NCBI GenBank assembly: GCA_004362315.1
Contig: SNWL01000003.1
Location: 1,736,001-1,800,000, forward strand
Direction: 5' to 3'
Length of the DNA stretch: 64,000 nt
DNA from: Mycobacterium sp. BK086
GTDB taxonomy: Bacteria; Actinomycetota; Actinomycetes; Mycobacteriales; Mycobacteriaceae
Shown here: positions 47,444 to 58,100 of the stretch, piece after piece
Layout: every line of letters begins with the position of its first letter
Position numbering within the stretch: the first letter of the stretch is position 1
Program-made: the position numbers and the translations under genes
Notes under the pieces: model-generated
What the model was told of the DNA's origin: nothing
Databases searched by the model: none
What the model saw: only the letters and a program-made list of their open reading frames with translations

Positions 47444-48009
47444 TACAGCCGCGCCAGCGCGTACTCGCTGATCGCGATCAGCGCATCGGTGGCCGACTTG
47501 CGGTCCCTGGCGTCGAGCGTGATCACCGGCGTCGTCTCCGGCAGTGTCAGCGCCCGGCGCACCTCATCGGTGGGATACCTTGGTGCTCCGTCGAATTCGT
47601 TGACCGCGACCAGGAATGGCATCTTGCGGTGCTCGAAGAAATCGACAGCGGCGAAGCTGTCCTGCAGCCTGCGCACATCGACCAGGATGATGGCCCCGAT
47701 CGCGCCGCGCACCAGGTCGTCCCACATGAACCAGAACCGGCGCTGCCCCGGGGTGCCGAACAGGTAGAGCACCAGATCCTCATCGAGGGTGATCCGGCCG
47801 AAGTCCATCGCCACCGTCGTGGTCGTCTTGCCCGGGGTGGCTTCCAGCGCGTCGACCGCGGTGGATGCGTCGGTGACCATCGCTTCGGTGCGCAGCGGCA
47901 TGATCTCCGACACCGCCCCGACGAATGTGGTCTTGCCAGCGCCGAACCCACCCGCGACGACGATCTTCGTCGAGGCGGATGCCCGTCCCTCAGAGGGCTC
48001 GGAGGCCAC
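47443..48009 (-). CDS. mfpB: Conservon GTP/ATP-binding protein MfpB (CvnD-like)
   Basis: 188-residue small GTPase of the conservon D type. P-loop VAGGFGAGKTTFVGAV at about residues 18-33; MDFGRITLDEDLVLYLFGTPGQRRFW contains the DTPGQ-like G3 region; VAVNEFDG is the G4-like region. Corresponds to Rv3362c. Overlaps the DUF742 gene by 20 bases upstream and the mfpA start downstream, so it is part of a tight operon that links a sensor kinase-like protein to MfpA. Confidence 0.92.
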   Translation of the reverse strand: MASEPSEGRASASTKIVVAGGFGAGKTTFVGAVSEIMPLRTEAMVTDASTAVDALEATPGKTTTTVAMDFGRITLDEDLVLYLFGTPGQRRFWFMWDDLVRGAIGAIILVDVRRLQDSFAAVDFFEHRKMPFLVAVNEFDGAPRYPTDEVRRALTLPETTPVITLDARDRKSATDALIAISEYALARL

Positions 48010-48346
48010 GAAGGGTCCTTCCTATCAGGTCGCGACGCTCGTCCGGCGTCGAGCTGTCGGTCAAAGTGGTCTGTACCCGAAGATAGCCCGCCGTCACGAG
48101 GTCACCGACGAGGACGCGCGCGACACCCAGCGGAAGCTCAAGGGTTGCCGAGATTTCGGCCACCGACGGGCTGTCGGTACACAGCATGCAGATCCGCCCG
48201 CGCACGTCGCCGGAGGGCCAGTGGTGGTCCGACGCTGACGGCAACGTCAGGATCGGTGCTTCGACGGGAAGGTCTACGGTCGTGTCGGTGCGCCCCGCGG
48301 TGAGTGTGTAGGGGCGAACCAGATTCGCCTCGGCGGGCCCGGTCAC
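47990..48346 (-). CDS. DUF742 conservon protein (CvnC-like)
   Basis: 118-residue winged-helix-like protein of the DUF742 family, third component of actinobacterial conservons. It opens with [20 protein letters not shown], the family hallmark, and ends with [20 protein letters not shown]. Probably relays a signal between the roadblock protein and the GTPase. Corresponds to Rv3363c. Four-base overlap with the roadblock gene upstream. Confidence 0.9.
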   Translation of the reverse strand: MTGPAEANLVRPYTLTAGRTDTTVDLPVEAPILTLPSASDHHWPSGDVRGRICMLCTDSPSVAEISATLELPLGVARVLVGDLVTAGYLRVQTTLTDSSTPDERRDLIGRTLRGLRAL

Positions 48347-48744
48347 GTGCGCCGGGACGAGGAGACGACGTTGCCCACCCGCTCTACCAAAACGGCCATC
48401 TCATAACCGATTTGGCCGATATCGCAGGTAGGTGCGGCCAGCGTGGCCAGGTGCGAGCCGTCACCCACCCGCATCACCAACAGGTAGCCGCCCGCCATCT
48501 CGACCACCGATTGCAACACCTGACCGGCTTCGAAGAGCTGGGCCGCACCGGCGGCCAGGCTGGCCAACCCCGAGGTCACCGCGGCCAGTTGCTCGGCGCG
48601 CTCGCGCGGGAGCTGCTCGCTGGCCGCGATCAGCAGGCCATCGACCGACACCAGCACCGCATGCGAGACGCCGGGCACGTCACGGGCGAAATTGGACACC
48701 AACCAATCCAGTGAATTGTTCGACGGCCGTGGCGGATACGTCAT
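48343..48744 (-). CDS. Roadblock/LC7 conservon protein (CvnB-like)
   Basis: 133-residue roadblock/LC7-domain protein that acts as a GTPase-regulating partner of the conservon GTPase. Motifs [20 protein letters not shown] and [17 protein letters not shown] are typical, as is [20 protein letters not shown] near the C-terminus. Corresponds to Rv3364c. Coupled by four-base overlaps to the sensor kinase-like gene and to the DUF742 gene. Confidence 0.92.
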   Translation of the reverse strand: MTYPPRPSNNSLDWLVSNFARDVPGVSHAVLVSVDGLLIAASEQLPRERAEQLAAVTSGLASLAAGAAQLFEAGQVLQSVVEMAGGYLLVMRVGDGSHLATLAAPTCDIGQIGYEMAVLVERVGNVVSSSRRT

Positions 48745-51314
48745 TGGCGATCTTGTCCGTTCTCTACCGACCCGGTCTGGATATCGGAACGCGCGGCCCG
48801 CACGCCGCCGAAGTGGCTGCTGAACGACGCCCGCACCGCCTCGGGATCACGCTGCGGGAGATCAGGCGCCGGGGCCGGTTCCGGTTCCGCCGCGCCGGGC
48901 ACCAGCCGGGCACCGGGGTCACGAACCGGAAGACCGTGCTCGGTGTGCTCCTGCACCGGGACGTTCTCCACCTCGGCTGCCGTCTCCCAGCCGTTGTCCC
49001 ACACCGACTTCCAGTCCTGAGGCACCACCAGCGTGTGCGGGTCGACCATGATCTCGTTCAGCATCTTCTGATAGATGTAGTCGGTGTCGGTGTCCTCGGC
49101 TTCCGGCGCCGACATCTCGGCGGCAAGCACATCCATGTCACTGACGTCGAGGTTCTCCTCACGCGCCTGGTCCGCGCGGGCACGAGACATGAAGAACGGC
49201 GCGGTATCCGACGGGTGCGCCCGCGCAGGGGCGGGTTCGTCGGCGTGCGCGAACCACTGCGACGGCTGCGGTTCCGGTTCTTCTCGCGCAGGCGCACCGG
49301 TGATTCCGCTGGAGCCCGGCGAGCGCCGCGGCAGGCCGCTCTCGTCGACCTCGGTCGGCGCGACCACCGCGGGGAAGGCCTCGGCGTAGACGTCATCCTG
49401 GACGGCAGCGTCCGCGGGGGCGTCGTAGCGGCGTGCGTCGGCGCCGATCGGCTCGCCGTGCTCGAGCAGCTTCGGCGGAATGAAGAGCTCGGCGGTGGTC
49501 CCTGAGGACGGCTCCCCCTCCACCGCGTTACGCAGCCGCACAGCCATCCCGTGCATGTGCGCCAACCGGCCGACGACGAACAGGCCCATGTGCCGGGTGT
49601 TGTCCTGGCTGACCTCACCGCCGGAGTGCAGCCGCATATTGGCGATCCGCAGGTCGCTGTCGGTCATGCCGATACCGTCGTCGTGCACCTCGATGAGCAC
49701 CCCGGCATTGCTGGTGTGCTCCGCGCTGACCCGCACCGGAGAGATGGGCGGCGAGTAGCGCAGGGCGTTGTCGATCAGCTCGGCCAGCATGTGCACGGCG
49801 TCGGCGGAGACCCGGCCCACCAGCGCCGAGTCCGGCACCTCGCCGATCTCCACCCGCTTGTATTCCTCGACCTCGGAGACCGCGGCGCTGACCGCGCTGG
49901 CCAAGGGCAGCGACTCGCGGTGGTCACGGGACACCTGCGCACCGGCGAGCACCAGCAGGTTGGAGCCGATCCGTCGCATCCGGGTGGCGAGGTGGTCGAG
50001 CCGGAACAGGTTCTCCAGCCGCTCGGGATCGTCTTCGCTTTTCTCCAGCCGGTCGATGAGCGCGAGCTGCTGGTCGACCAGTGAGCGGTTGCGCCGCGAC
50101 ATCGTCTCGAACATCTCGTTGATCACCAGTCGCAGCCGAGCTTCGTCACCGGCCAGCAGCAGCGCCTGGGCGTGTAGCTCGTCGACGGCATGCGCGACCT
50201 GGCCGATCTCCTCGGTGGTGTGGACCGGCAGCGGTTCAGGCTCGCGTTCGTCACCGGCCCGCACCCGGGCGATGCCCTGCTCGAGATCGGTGTGCGCGAC
50301 CCGCAGGGCGCCATCGCGCAGGATGCGCAGCGGCCGGACCAGCGACCGCGCCACCAGGAACACCACCAGCAGCGCGACGAGGAACGCCGCCGACACCAGC
50401 AGAGAGTCGCGGATGACGGCGGTGCGCCGTTCGGAGGCCTGCTGTTGAACGGCCGAGGTCACCTGCGCGGTGGTGGTCTTGATGACCTGCGCGGCGATGG
50501 TGTCGGTGGCCTGCATGGACTCCCGCAGATCGGCGTTGCCGACCAACACGGCATCCGGGTTGGACATGATGCCCATCCGCCGGACCATCTCACTCTGCAG
50601 TTTTGCGGTGTCCTGGGAGCCGACGCCGAGCACCTGGCTCATGCCGAACAATGTCGACGGCTCGGTGCCGGCCAGGGTGATCATCGAGGTGCGCAGTTCC
50701 GGCTCGGCCAAGTCACCGCCCTGCTCGACGAGCAGCTGCTGCATCAGCATCTGGCCACGGGCACCGACAGCGCGGCTCAACCCCTGGGTCTCCATGCGGA
50801 GCTTCTCGTCGTCCAGACGCACCGACCCGTTGATGGCGTCCTCGGCGGTCAGCAGGATCGGCGCATAGGTGGTGATCCGCTCGCGCAGTCCGATGGTGTT
50901 GGCCGACAGCGCGCCGATGAGCTGCTGACCACTGGTCAGCAGGCTGGTCACGCCGGTGCGGACGTCTGCGGCGACGTCGGTGGAGTTCAGCTTGTTCTGC
51001 AGCGTGGCCTTGGCCTTGTCGAATGTGTTTGCTTTCTCCTGGGTATCCCCGCCGGTGCTGTAGGCCAGCAGGACCCCTTCGACCGCGCTCACATAGCTCT
51101 CGATCACCGGGATCATCTCGACCCGATCGGCAGCCACCTGCAGATCCCGCGCCGAGTCGACCTCAGCCCAGATTCCGGCGCCGGCGAACGCGATCGCCAG
51201 CGCCAGCGGAATTGCCACGATCGCAAACACTTTGCCGCGTACCGGCCAATTGCGCAGCGACCACCGCGACGGCCGCTTCGACGGCACGGGTGTCGACTGT
51301 TGAATCTGATTCAT
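48741..51314 (-). CDS. Conservon sensor histidine kinase-like protein (CvnA-like)
   Basis: About 857 residues: short basic N-terminus, TM1 ([19 protein letters not shown]), an extracytoplasmic nitrate/nitrite-sensing-type helical domain, TM2 ([19 protein letters not shown]), HAMP, a histidine kinase-like ATPase ([23 protein letters not shown]) and a long disordered C-terminal tail (about 610-857). The dimerisation part lacks a clear phospho-acceptor His motif, as usual for this group. Start: ATG 51314 follows AGGAAG by six bases; ATG 51332 and 51353 are also in frame. Corresponds to Rv3365c. Head of the operon ending in mfpA. Confidence 0.88.
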   Translation of the reverse strand: MNQIQQSTPVPSKRPSRWSLRNWPVRGKVFAIVAIPLALAIAFAGAGIWAEVDSARDLQVAADRVEMIPVIESYVSAVEGVLLAYSTGGDTQEKANTFDKAKATLQNKLNSTDVAADVRTGVTSLLTSGQQLIGALSANTIGLRERITTYAPILLTAEDAINGSVRLDDEKLRMETQGLSRAVGARGQMLMQQLLVEQGGDLAEPELRTSMITLAGTEPSTLFGMSQVLGVGSQDTAKLQSEMVRRMGIMSNPDAVLVGNADLRESMQATDTIAAQVIKTTTAQVTSAVQQQASERRTAVIRDSLLVSAAFLVALLVVFLVARSLVRPLRILRDGALRVAHTDLEQGIARVRAGDEREPEPLPVHTTEEIGQVAHAVDELHAQALLLAGDEARLRLVINEMFETMSRRNRSLVDQQLALIDRLEKSEDDPERLENLFRLDHLATRMRRIGSNLLVLAGAQVSRDHRESLPLASAVSAAVSEVEEYKRVEIGEVPDSALVGRVSADAVHMLAELIDNALRYSPPISPVRVSAEHTSNAGVLIEVHDDGIGMTDSDLRIANMRLHSGGEVSQDNTRHMGLFVVGRLAHMHGMAVRLRNAVEGEPSSGTTAELFIPPKLLEHGEPIGADARRYDAPADAAVQDDVYAEAFPAVVAPTEVDESGLPRRSPGSSGITGAPAREEPEPQPSQWFAHADEPAPARAHPSDTAPFFMSRARADQAREENLDVSDMDVLAAEMSAPEAEDTDTDYIYQKMLNEIMVDPHTLVVPQDWKSVWDNGWETAAEVENVPVQEHTEHGLPVRDPGARLVPGAAEPEPAPAPDLPQRDPEAVRASFSSHFGGVRAARSDIQTGSVENGQDRQ

Positions 51315-51500
51315 CGGAGACTTCCTGGTCATCGCTGCCCGTGTTGACCACAACGGAGCTGCGCATAACCCCTGGCAATTCGTCGAGTATGACAGCGATT
51401 GCCCAGCTTCTCCAGAGTCGTTACTGAACAGAGAGATACGGGGCCGACCATGGCATTTGGCCTATTGGGGTGTCGAGCAAATTGTGCTGCGGCACAACTG

Positions 51501-52106
51501 CTATGCCGGGCGGAGAAGTGCGACGAGAAAGTCGGAGTCGTCGCTAAACGGCCGCACATCCCAGGTCGACAGCAACAGATCGGGTGCGAATCCGGCGTCG
51601 GCGACGTCGTCAAAAAACTGCCCGAATTCGTAGTCGCGGCCGGCACCGAAACCGATCACCACTCGGCCGTCGCTCGCGAGGTGGGCGCGCAACCGGGAGA
51701 GCACCCGGACGCGGGTACTCGGGGCGAGAAACGTCATGACATTGCCGGCCGAGACGATGACGTCGAACGGTTCGTCGATGCCCCGCGCGGGCAGGTCGAG
51801 CTCGGCCAGGTCACCGACGAGCCACCGCGGACCGGGATGATCCTGCTCGGCCGCCTCGATGAGCGCCGGGTCGACATCGACGCCGACCACCTGGTGACCG
51901 ACCGAGGCCAGATATCCGCCCACCCGGCCCGGGCCGCAGCCGGCGTCGAGAATGCGCGCGCCGCGGGGAGCCACCGCATCGATGAAGCGAGCCTCGCCGG
52001 CAAGATCGTCACCGGCACTGGCCATGGCGCGGAAACGCTCGATGTACCACTGCGAATGCCCGGGATCGGCCTCGACCTTCCGCATCCAGATGCTCGTCTC
52101 GACCAT
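51501..52106 (-). CDS. Class I SAM-dependent methyltransferase
   Basis: 201-residue methyltransferase. SAM-binding motif I ILDAGCGPGRVGGYLASVG at about residues 52-70, motif II VVGVDVDPALIEAA, and a later VSAGNVMTFLAPSTRVRVL. N-terminus SQWYIERFRAMASAGDDLAG is shared by many mycobacterial proteins of this kind. The acceptor molecule is unknown. It is divergent from trmL (35 bp) and faces away from the conservon; nothing suggests an operon with either neighbour. Confidence 0.82.
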   Translation of the reverse strand: MVETSIWMRKVEADPGHSQWYIERFRAMASAGDDLAGEARFIDAVAPRGARILDAGCGPGRVGGYLASVGHQVVGVDVDPALIEAAEQDHPGPRWLVGDLAELDLPARGIDEPFDVIVSAGNVMTFLAPSTRVRVLSRLRAHLASDGRVVIGFGAGRDYEFGQFFDDVADAGFAPDLLLSTWDVRPFSDDSDFLVALLRPA

Positions 52107-52141
52107 GTCACCATTATCCGCGTACCCGGAGGGTGGGCGTT

Positions 52142-52606
52142 GTGTTCAAAGTGATGTTCAATTCGCCGCGGATCGCGCCGAACACCGGCAACGCGATCCG
52201 AATGGTGGCCGCGACCGGATGCGAACTGCATCTGGTCGAGCCGTTGGGTTTCGACCTGTCCGAACCGAAGCTGCGCCGCGCCGGGCTCGACTATCACGAT
52301 CTGGCGTGGGTGACGGTGCACGCCAGTCTTCATGACGCGTGGGAAGCGGTCGGCGACGCGCGGGTGTTCGCGTTCACCGCGCACGCGACGCGGTCGTTCG
52401 CCGAGATCGCCTATCGGCCCGGCGATGTGCTGCTGTTCGGTCCGGAGCCGACGGGGTTGGACGACGCGACGCTGGCCGACCCGCACATCACCGAGCGGGT
52501 GCGGATCCCGATGCTGCCGGGCCGGCGGTCACTGAATCTGTCCAACGCCGCCGCGGTGGCCGCCTATGAGGCGTGGCGGCAGGTCGGGTTTTCCGGAGCG
52601 GTCTGA
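52142..52606 (+). CDS. trmL: tRNA (cytidine(34)-2'-O)-methyltransferase
   Basis: 154-residue SPOUT methyltransferase that 2'-O-methylates the wobble base of tRNA-Leu isoacceptors. Minimal TrmL length. Conserved segments: SPRIAPNTGNAIRMVAATG, EPLGFDLSEPKLRRAGLDYH and the trefoil knot residues in FGPEPTGLD and RSLNLSNAAAVAAYEAW. Corresponds to Rv3366 (annotated spoU). GTG 52142 aligns with that protein; an in-frame GTG three codons earlier is possible. Its stop abuts the convergent nitroreductase gene with no gap. Confidence 0.92.
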   Translation: MFKVMFNSPRIAPNTGNAIRMVAATGCELHLVEPLGFDLSEPKLRRAGLDYHDLAWVTVHASLHDAWEAVGDARVFAFTAHATRSFAEIAYRPGDVLLFGPEPTGLDDATLADPHITERVRIPMLPGRRSLNLSNAAAVAAYEAWRQVGFSGAV

Positions 52607-53248
52607 TTACCAGGTGTCCCAATGGGTCAGCTGCTCGGCGGGCAGCCGCTTGGCGGGCTTGAATTCGGTGCCCTTCGTGTAAGCGATCGGCCACAGCCCG
52701 CCCTGGGCGTACTGCTCGTAGGGAATGCCGAGGATCTCGGCGGCCTGCTTCTCGCCGTCGCCGATGAGATGCAGTGTCGTGTACGCCGAGCCCAGACCGC
52801 GCGAGCGCAGGGCGAGCATGAAGCTCCAGACGGCGGGCAGCAGCGAGCCCCAGTACGACGCACTCATCCCGGCCGGTGCGCCGTCGGGGCGGCCCTCCAG
52901 GCACGGGATCAGGAACACCGGAGCCTTCTCGAGGTTCTGGTTCAGGTACTTGGCCGAATCCAGCACCGCATCCATCTGGCCGTCGCGCATATCGCCGCGG
53001 ACCGGCTTGGGCAGATCGAGGTACGGCGTGGCGTTGGCGCGGTAGATATCGGCCAGTGCCTTCTTCTTGGCGGGGTCTTCGACGAAGACCCACTGCCAGC
53101 CTTGGGCATTGGATCCGGTGGGCGCCTGCAGCGCCAGATCCAGACACTCCATCAGCACCTCACGCGGCACCGGCCGGTCGAAGTCGAGCCGCTTGCGAAC
53201 CGATCGGGTGGAGGTCAGGAGTTCATCAACGGTCAGATCGAGTGTCAT
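52607..53248 (-). CDS. Nitroreductase family protein
   Basis: 213-residue FMN-binding nitroreductase fold: TSTRSVRKRLDFDRPVPREV (FMN phosphate-binding Arg/Ser), QAPTGSNAQGWQWVFVED and LGIPYEQYAQGGLWPIAYTK are standard. Corresponds to Rv3368c. Likely reduces quinones or nitro compounds with NAD(P)H; physiological substrate unknown. Divergent from the pyridoxamine-oxidase-like gene across 23 bases, and its stop meets that of trmL. Confidence 0.9.
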   Translation of the reverse strand: MTLDLTVDELLTSTRSVRKRLDFDRPVPREVLMECLDLALQAPTGSNAQGWQWVFVEDPAKKKALADIYRANATPYLDLPKPVRGDMRDGQMDAVLDSAKYLNQNLEKAPVFLIPCLEGRPDGAPAGMSASYWGSLLPAVWSFMLALRSRGLGSAYTTLHLIGDGEKQAAEILGIPYEQYAQGGLWPIAYTKGTEFKPAKRLPAEQLTHWDTW

Positions 53249-53258
53249 GGGCTGAGAC

Positions 53259-53264
53259 TACATT
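53259..53264 (+). promoter_or_regulatory. -10 element of the Rv3369-type gene (leaderless)
   Basis: TACATT lies seven bases before ATG 53272 inside the 23-bp gap to the divergent nitroreductase gene. No Shine-Dalgarno sequence is present. Confidence 0.45.
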
Positions 53265-53271
53265 CGGGGCC

Positions 53272-53682
53272 ATGGCAATCGAACTGAGTCAAGAGGTGCG
53301 CGATCGGCTTGTCGGCGACAACTTCGGCTGGTTGACCACAGTCGCCAAATCCGGCCAACCGGTACCCAAGTTGGTGTGGTTCTTCTTCGACGGCACCGAC
53401 GTCCTCATCTACACCGCCCCCGGCTCGGCCAAGGTGCGCCACATCGGCTCGCATCCGCGAGTCAGCCTGAATCTGGACTCGAGCGGCGACGGCGGCGGCA
53501 TCATCGTCGTGGGAGGTCCCGCCACCGTCGACAGCGAGGATGCCGACCCGCGTGACGACGCGGCGTTCTGGGCGAAATACGGTGCGCAGTCAGATCAAGC
53601 CGGGTTGACCGATTCGATGGGCGGATACAACCTGCGGCTGCGGATCAGCATCGACAAGGTGTGGACGACGCCGACGGAGTAG
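53272..53682 (+). CDS. PPOX-class F420-dependent enzyme, Rv3369 family
   Basis: 136-residue split beta-barrel protein of the pyridoxamine 5'-phosphate oxidase-like family, Rv3369 subgroup, probably using F420 or a flavin. Conserved blocks: NFGWLTTVAKSGQPVPKLVW, DVLIYTAPGSAKVRHIGSHP and RVSLNLDSSGDGGGIIVVGG. Its divergence from the nitroreductase and the shared small promoter gap suggest a common redox role. ATG 53272 is supported by TACATT seven bases upstream; the long upstream frame overlaps the nitroreductase gene and is not used. Confidence 0.88.
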   Translation: MAIELSQEVRDRLVGDNFGWLTTVAKSGQPVPKLVWFFFDGTDVLIYTAPGSAKVRHIGSHPRVSLNLDSSGDGGGIIVVGGPATVDSEDADPRDDAAFWAKYGAQSDQAGLTDSMGGYNLRLRISIDKVWTTPTE

Positions 53683-53823
53683 TTGGCTCGAAGCACGAAT
53701 CCGATTGGCCACCAACGCAGTCCGGTGGACGGTCGACGTCGGCCGCCATGCCCGCAGCCGCGTTTATCCACAGTCTCGGATTCATCCACAGATTTGATTC
53801 CGAAGTCTCTTTTTGTCGGTTGT

Positions 53824-53839
53824 TCGAACTAGTGTTCGA
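53824..53839 (+). promoter_or_regulatory. LexA SOS box of the DUF222/HNH gene
   Basis: TCGAAC-TAGT-GTTCGA is a perfect match to the mycobacterial LexA consensus TCGAACNNNNGTTCGA. The centre and first bases of the right arm read TAGTGT, which serves as a -10 hexamer seven bases before ATG 53843, so a bound LexA would sit on the core promoter. Confidence 0.85.
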
Positions 53840-53842
53840 TAC

Positions 53843-55126
53843 ATGGGTTCGATCGATGCGGCACTGGATGCACTCGACGCCGCGGTCGAACTACTGGGTG
53901 CCGCTGATATCGAAGATCAGCCCGCTCCGGAGCGGTTCGCGGCCATCGAGCGGCTAGAAACCGCAATGCGCCGACAGATCGCGATCTCGCACGATCAGAT
54001 CACCCACCTGGAGCGCTACGAGGGCTGCCCACCGATCCCGATTGTGTTGGCTGACGTGTTACGGATTAGCCGGGCGGCTGCCAAGCGCCGGGTCCGTGAC
54101 GCCGAGCAGTTGACTCCGCGCACCACATTGACCGGCGAGACTCTCGCGCCGCCGTTGCCCGAGACTGCCAAGGCATGGGAGACCGGGCGCCTCGATGGTG
54201 AGCATGTGCGGGTCATCCAGAAGTTCTTTCGCGAGCTACCCGATCATGTTGGGCCGGTGGAGATCGAGAAGGCCGAGCGCACCTTGGCTCAGCACGCTCA
54301 GACCATGCGGCCCGATCAGCTGGAGAAGATCGCCGACCGGCTGGCCACTCACCTCAACCCCGACGGAAAGTTCTCCGAGGAGGACCGGGCCCGCAAGCGC
54401 GGCTTCCAGTGGTGCGGGGGTCAACGACCTGACGGCATGAGTGTCGGAAAGCTGATCGCTGATCCACTGCTGCGGGCCCAGCTGGATGCGTGGTTCGCGA
54501 AATTCGCCGCACCGCAGCCCGAAGATCTGCGCAGTCATGCCCAACGCCAGCATGACGCGTTGACAGAGTTAGTGGGCAGCCGCCTTGGCGATCCGAAACT
54601 GGGCCAGCACAACGGACTTCCGGTCACCATGATCGTCACCACCACGCTGCAAGACCTCCAGAACGGCGCCGGACACGCCGTCACCGCCGGCGGAACGCTG
54701 GTCCCGATGACGGATCTGATCCGGGCAGCGGTGCCGTCGTATAACTATCTGGCGGTGTTCGACGGCGTGAGCGGCCAGTCGCTGTGGCTGGGCCGCAGCA
54801 AGCGGTTGGCGTCCGCAGATCAGCGAATCATGTTGCTGGCCAAGTATCGTGGCTGCACCGCACCGGGGTGCACCGTCAACGGCTACAACACTCAAGTCCA
54901 TCACGCCGCCAAAGACTGGAAGCACGGCGGCGCCACCGACATCGACGACCTCACCCTCGCCTGCAAATGCGACAATCTCCTGGTCGAGAACGACGGGTGG
55001 GCCACCCGCCAACTCGCAGGCGGCCACACCGAATGGATCCCGCCACCCGATGTACCGCTCATCGGCGGCACCAACGACTTCCATCACCCCGAACGCTTCC
55101 TCCCCAAAGACGACGAAAAGGATTAG
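53843..55126 (+). CDS. 13E12-family DUF222 / HNH endonuclease domain protein
   Basis: 427-residue member of the mycobacterial 13E12 repeat family: DUF222 domain (about residues 20-330) and a C-terminal HNH nuclease-like domain (CTAPGCTVNGYNTQVHHAAKDWKHGGATDIDDLTLAC is the region; Cys pair, His-His and the LTLAC-C zinc or metal ligands are visible at about 340-395). Several family members in M. tuberculosis are reported LexA targets. A perfect SOS box with an embedded -10 precedes ATG 53843. It lies in the same SOS island as dnaE2, convergent with it (one base between stops). Biochemical role unknown. Confidence 0.85.
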   Translation: MGSIDAALDALDAAVELLGAADIEDQPAPERFAAIERLETAMRRQIAISHDQITHLERYEGCPPIPIVLADVLRISRAAAKRRVRDAEQLTPRTTLTGETLAPPLPETAKAWETGRLDGEHVRVIQKFFRELPDHVGPVEIEKAERTLAQHAQTMRPDQLEKIADRLATHLNPDGKFSEEDRARKRGFQWCGGQRPDGMSVGKLIADPLLRAQLDAWFAKFAAPQPEDLRSHAQRQHDALTELVGSRLGDPKLGQHNGLPVTMIVTTTLQDLQNGAGHAVTAGGTLVPMTDLIRAAVPSYNYLAVFDGVSGQSLWLGRSKRLASADQRIMLLAKYRGCTAPGCTVNGYNTQVHHAAKDWKHGGATDIDDLTLACKCDNLLVENDGWATRQLAGGHTEWIPPPDVPLIGGTNDFHHPERFLPKDDEKD

Positions 55127-55127
55127 C

Positions 55128-58100
55128 TCACCGGAAGTCCCGCGAGCGGGAGCCTACCTTCAGGGTGATTGGGCCCATCCGTTCGGCCATCACCGTCACT
55201 GCCCCCGTGGCGTTTTGCACCTGCCCGCGGATCAGCAGGGCCGAGGCGGTCTGGGCCAGTTTGCGATGCCGGGTCCACACCCCCGGCGTACACAGCACAT
55301 TGACCATGCCGGTCTCGTCCTCGATGTTCATGAACGTCACCCCCTGCGCGGTAGCCGGACGTTGCCGATGCGTCACCGCACCGGCGATCAGCACCCGACT
55401 GCCATCCGGCACGTCCAGCAGCCGATCGGCCGGGAGCACCCCCATCGCGTCGAGGTCTTCCCGCAGGAACTGGGTCGGATAGCTGTCCGGCGAGATGCCG
55501 GTGGCCCACACGTCGGCAGCCGCCAATTCCACCTCGGTCATGCCGGGCAGGGCAGGCACATGCGACGACGAGCCGACACCGGGTAGCCGGTCAGCTCGCT
55601 GAGTGGCCGCCGCTCCCGCCGCCCACAGCCCCTCCCGGCGGGTGATCGAAAAGCAGCCCAGCGCCCCGGCGGTGGCCAGCGCCTCGGTTTGCGGAACCGA
55701 AAGCTGCACCCGCCCAGTCAAATCCAGCAGTGAGGTGAACGGCCCTTTGGCGTCACGCTCGTCGACGATGCACTGAGCCAGTTCGTCGCCGATATGGCGC
55801 ACAGCGCCAAGCCCCAGCCGGACGTCAAGCCCGGAGTTCTCCAGGGTCGGGTACGCCAGGCTGGCATTGACATCGGGACCATGCACCTCGACGCCATGCC
55901 TGCGGGCGTCGGCGACCAGCGACTGCGGCGAGTAGAAGCCCATCGGCTGAGCGCGCAGCAGCGCGGCGCAGAACGCCGCCGGGTGGTGCAGCTTGAACCA
56001 CGAGGAGTAGTACACCAGCGAGGCGAAGCTCAGCGAATGACTCTCCGGGAAGCCGAAATTGGCGAAAGCTTCCAACTTGTCGTAGATCCGGTGGGCGACA
56101 TCGCCGGTGATGCCGTGGCGTTGCGCCATCCCGGCGTAGAACCGGTCGCGCAGCCGCCGCATCTTCTCGGTCGAGCGCTTGGACCCCATGGCCCGGCGCA
56201 GCTGGTCGGCCTCGGCCGCCGAGAAGCCTGCGCAGTCCACCGCCAGCTGCATGAGCTGCTCCTGGAACAGCGGCACCCCCAACGTCTTTCGCAGCGCGGG
56301 TTCCATGGACGGATGGTCATAGGTGACGGGCTCCAGTCCGTTGCGCCGCTTGATGTACGGATGCACCGAGCCACCCTGGATCGGCCCGGGGCGGATCAGC
56401 GCCACCTCCACCACCAGGTCGTAGAACACTCGTGGCTTCAGCCGCGGCAGGGTGGCCATCTGGGCGCGCGACTCCACCTGGAACACCCCGACCGAATCGG
56501 CCTTCTGCAGCATCTCGTAGACCGCCGGCTCGGACAGATCCAGCTTGGCCAGATCGACCTTGATGCCCTTGTGCTCGGCGACCAGGTCGATGACATAGTG
56601 CAGCGCCGAGAGCATGCCGAGACCGAGCATGTCGAACTTCACCAAACCGATTGCCGCACAGTCATCTTTGTCCCATTGCAGGACGCTGCGGTTCTCCATG
56701 CGCGCCCACTCCACCGGGCACACGTCGGCGATCGGCCGGTCACAGATCACCATGCCGCCGGAGTGGATGCCCATGTGCCGCGGCAGATTCTTGATCTGGA
56801 CTGCCAGGTCGACCACCGGTTCGGGGATGCCCTCGACGTCCGGCGAGTCAGCCCCGGAGTGCCAGTGGCTGATCTGCTTGCTCCAGGCGTCCTGCTGGCC
56901 CTGGGAGAAGCCGAGTGCGCGGGCCATGTCGCGCACCGCACTCTTGCCCCGGTAGGTGATGACGTTGGCGACCTGCGCGGCATAGTCGCGGCCGTAGCGG
57001 TCGTAGACGTACTGGATGGCCTTCTCCCGAAGGTCCGATTCGATGTCGATGTCGATATCAGGCGGCCCGTCGCGGGCCGGAGAGAGGAACCGTTCGAAGA
57101 GCAGTTCATTGGCGATCGGGTCGACGGCGGTGACGCCCAGCGCGTAGCAGACCGCGGAGTTGGCTGCCGATCCCCTTCCCTGACACAGGATGTCGTTCTC
57201 CCGGCAGAACCGGGTGATGTCGTGGACCACCAGGAAATAGCCCGGGAACGTCAGCCTGGCGATGATGTCGAGTTCACGTTCGATCTGGGCGTAGGCCTCC
57301 GGAGCGCCGGCGCGCGGTCCGTAGCGCTGGGCCGCACCGACCATCACCAGTTCACGCAGCCAGCTGTCCTCGGTGTGCCCGTCTGGTACATCGAACGGAG
57401 GCAGCTGCGGCGCGATCAGCGCCAGGCCGAAGGCGCACTGTTCACCGAGATCGGCTGCGGCGCTGACAGCTTCGGGATGGCGCGCGAACAGCCGGGCCAT
57501 CTCGTCACCAGAGCGCAGATGCGAACCGCCCAACGGGGCCAGCCAGCCGGCGGCTTCGTCCAGCGACTGGCGGGCCCGGATCGCCCCTATCGCCATGGCC
57601 AGCCGGCCCCGGCTCGGCTCGGCGAAATGGGCTGCGGTGGTGGCGACGACACCGACCCCGAAGCGCGGTGCGAGCGCGGCCAATTCGGCGTTGCGCTCGT
57701 CGTCGAGCGGATCGCCATGGCTGGTGAGTTCGACACTGACCCGGTCGCGGCCGAAGCGGTCCACCAGGTCGGCCAGCGCCGCGGCGGCTTGCTCCGGACC
57801 ACCCTCCGAAAGCGCCTGCCGGACATGACCTTTCCGACAGCCGGTGAGGATGTGCCAATGCCCACCGGCAGCCTCGGTGAGCGCGTCGTAGTCATAGCGC
57901 GGCTTGCCCTTCTCCCCACCGGCCAGATGCGCGGCGGACAGCTGCCGGGACAGCCGGCGATAGCCCTCCGGGCCACGGGCCAGCACCAGCAGGTGCGGAC
58001 CAGGCGGGTCGGGCACCTCGGTGCGGGCGGTATTACTCAGCGACAGTTCGGCACCGAACACGGTGCGCATGTCGAGTTCCTTGGCCGCCTCGGCGAAGCG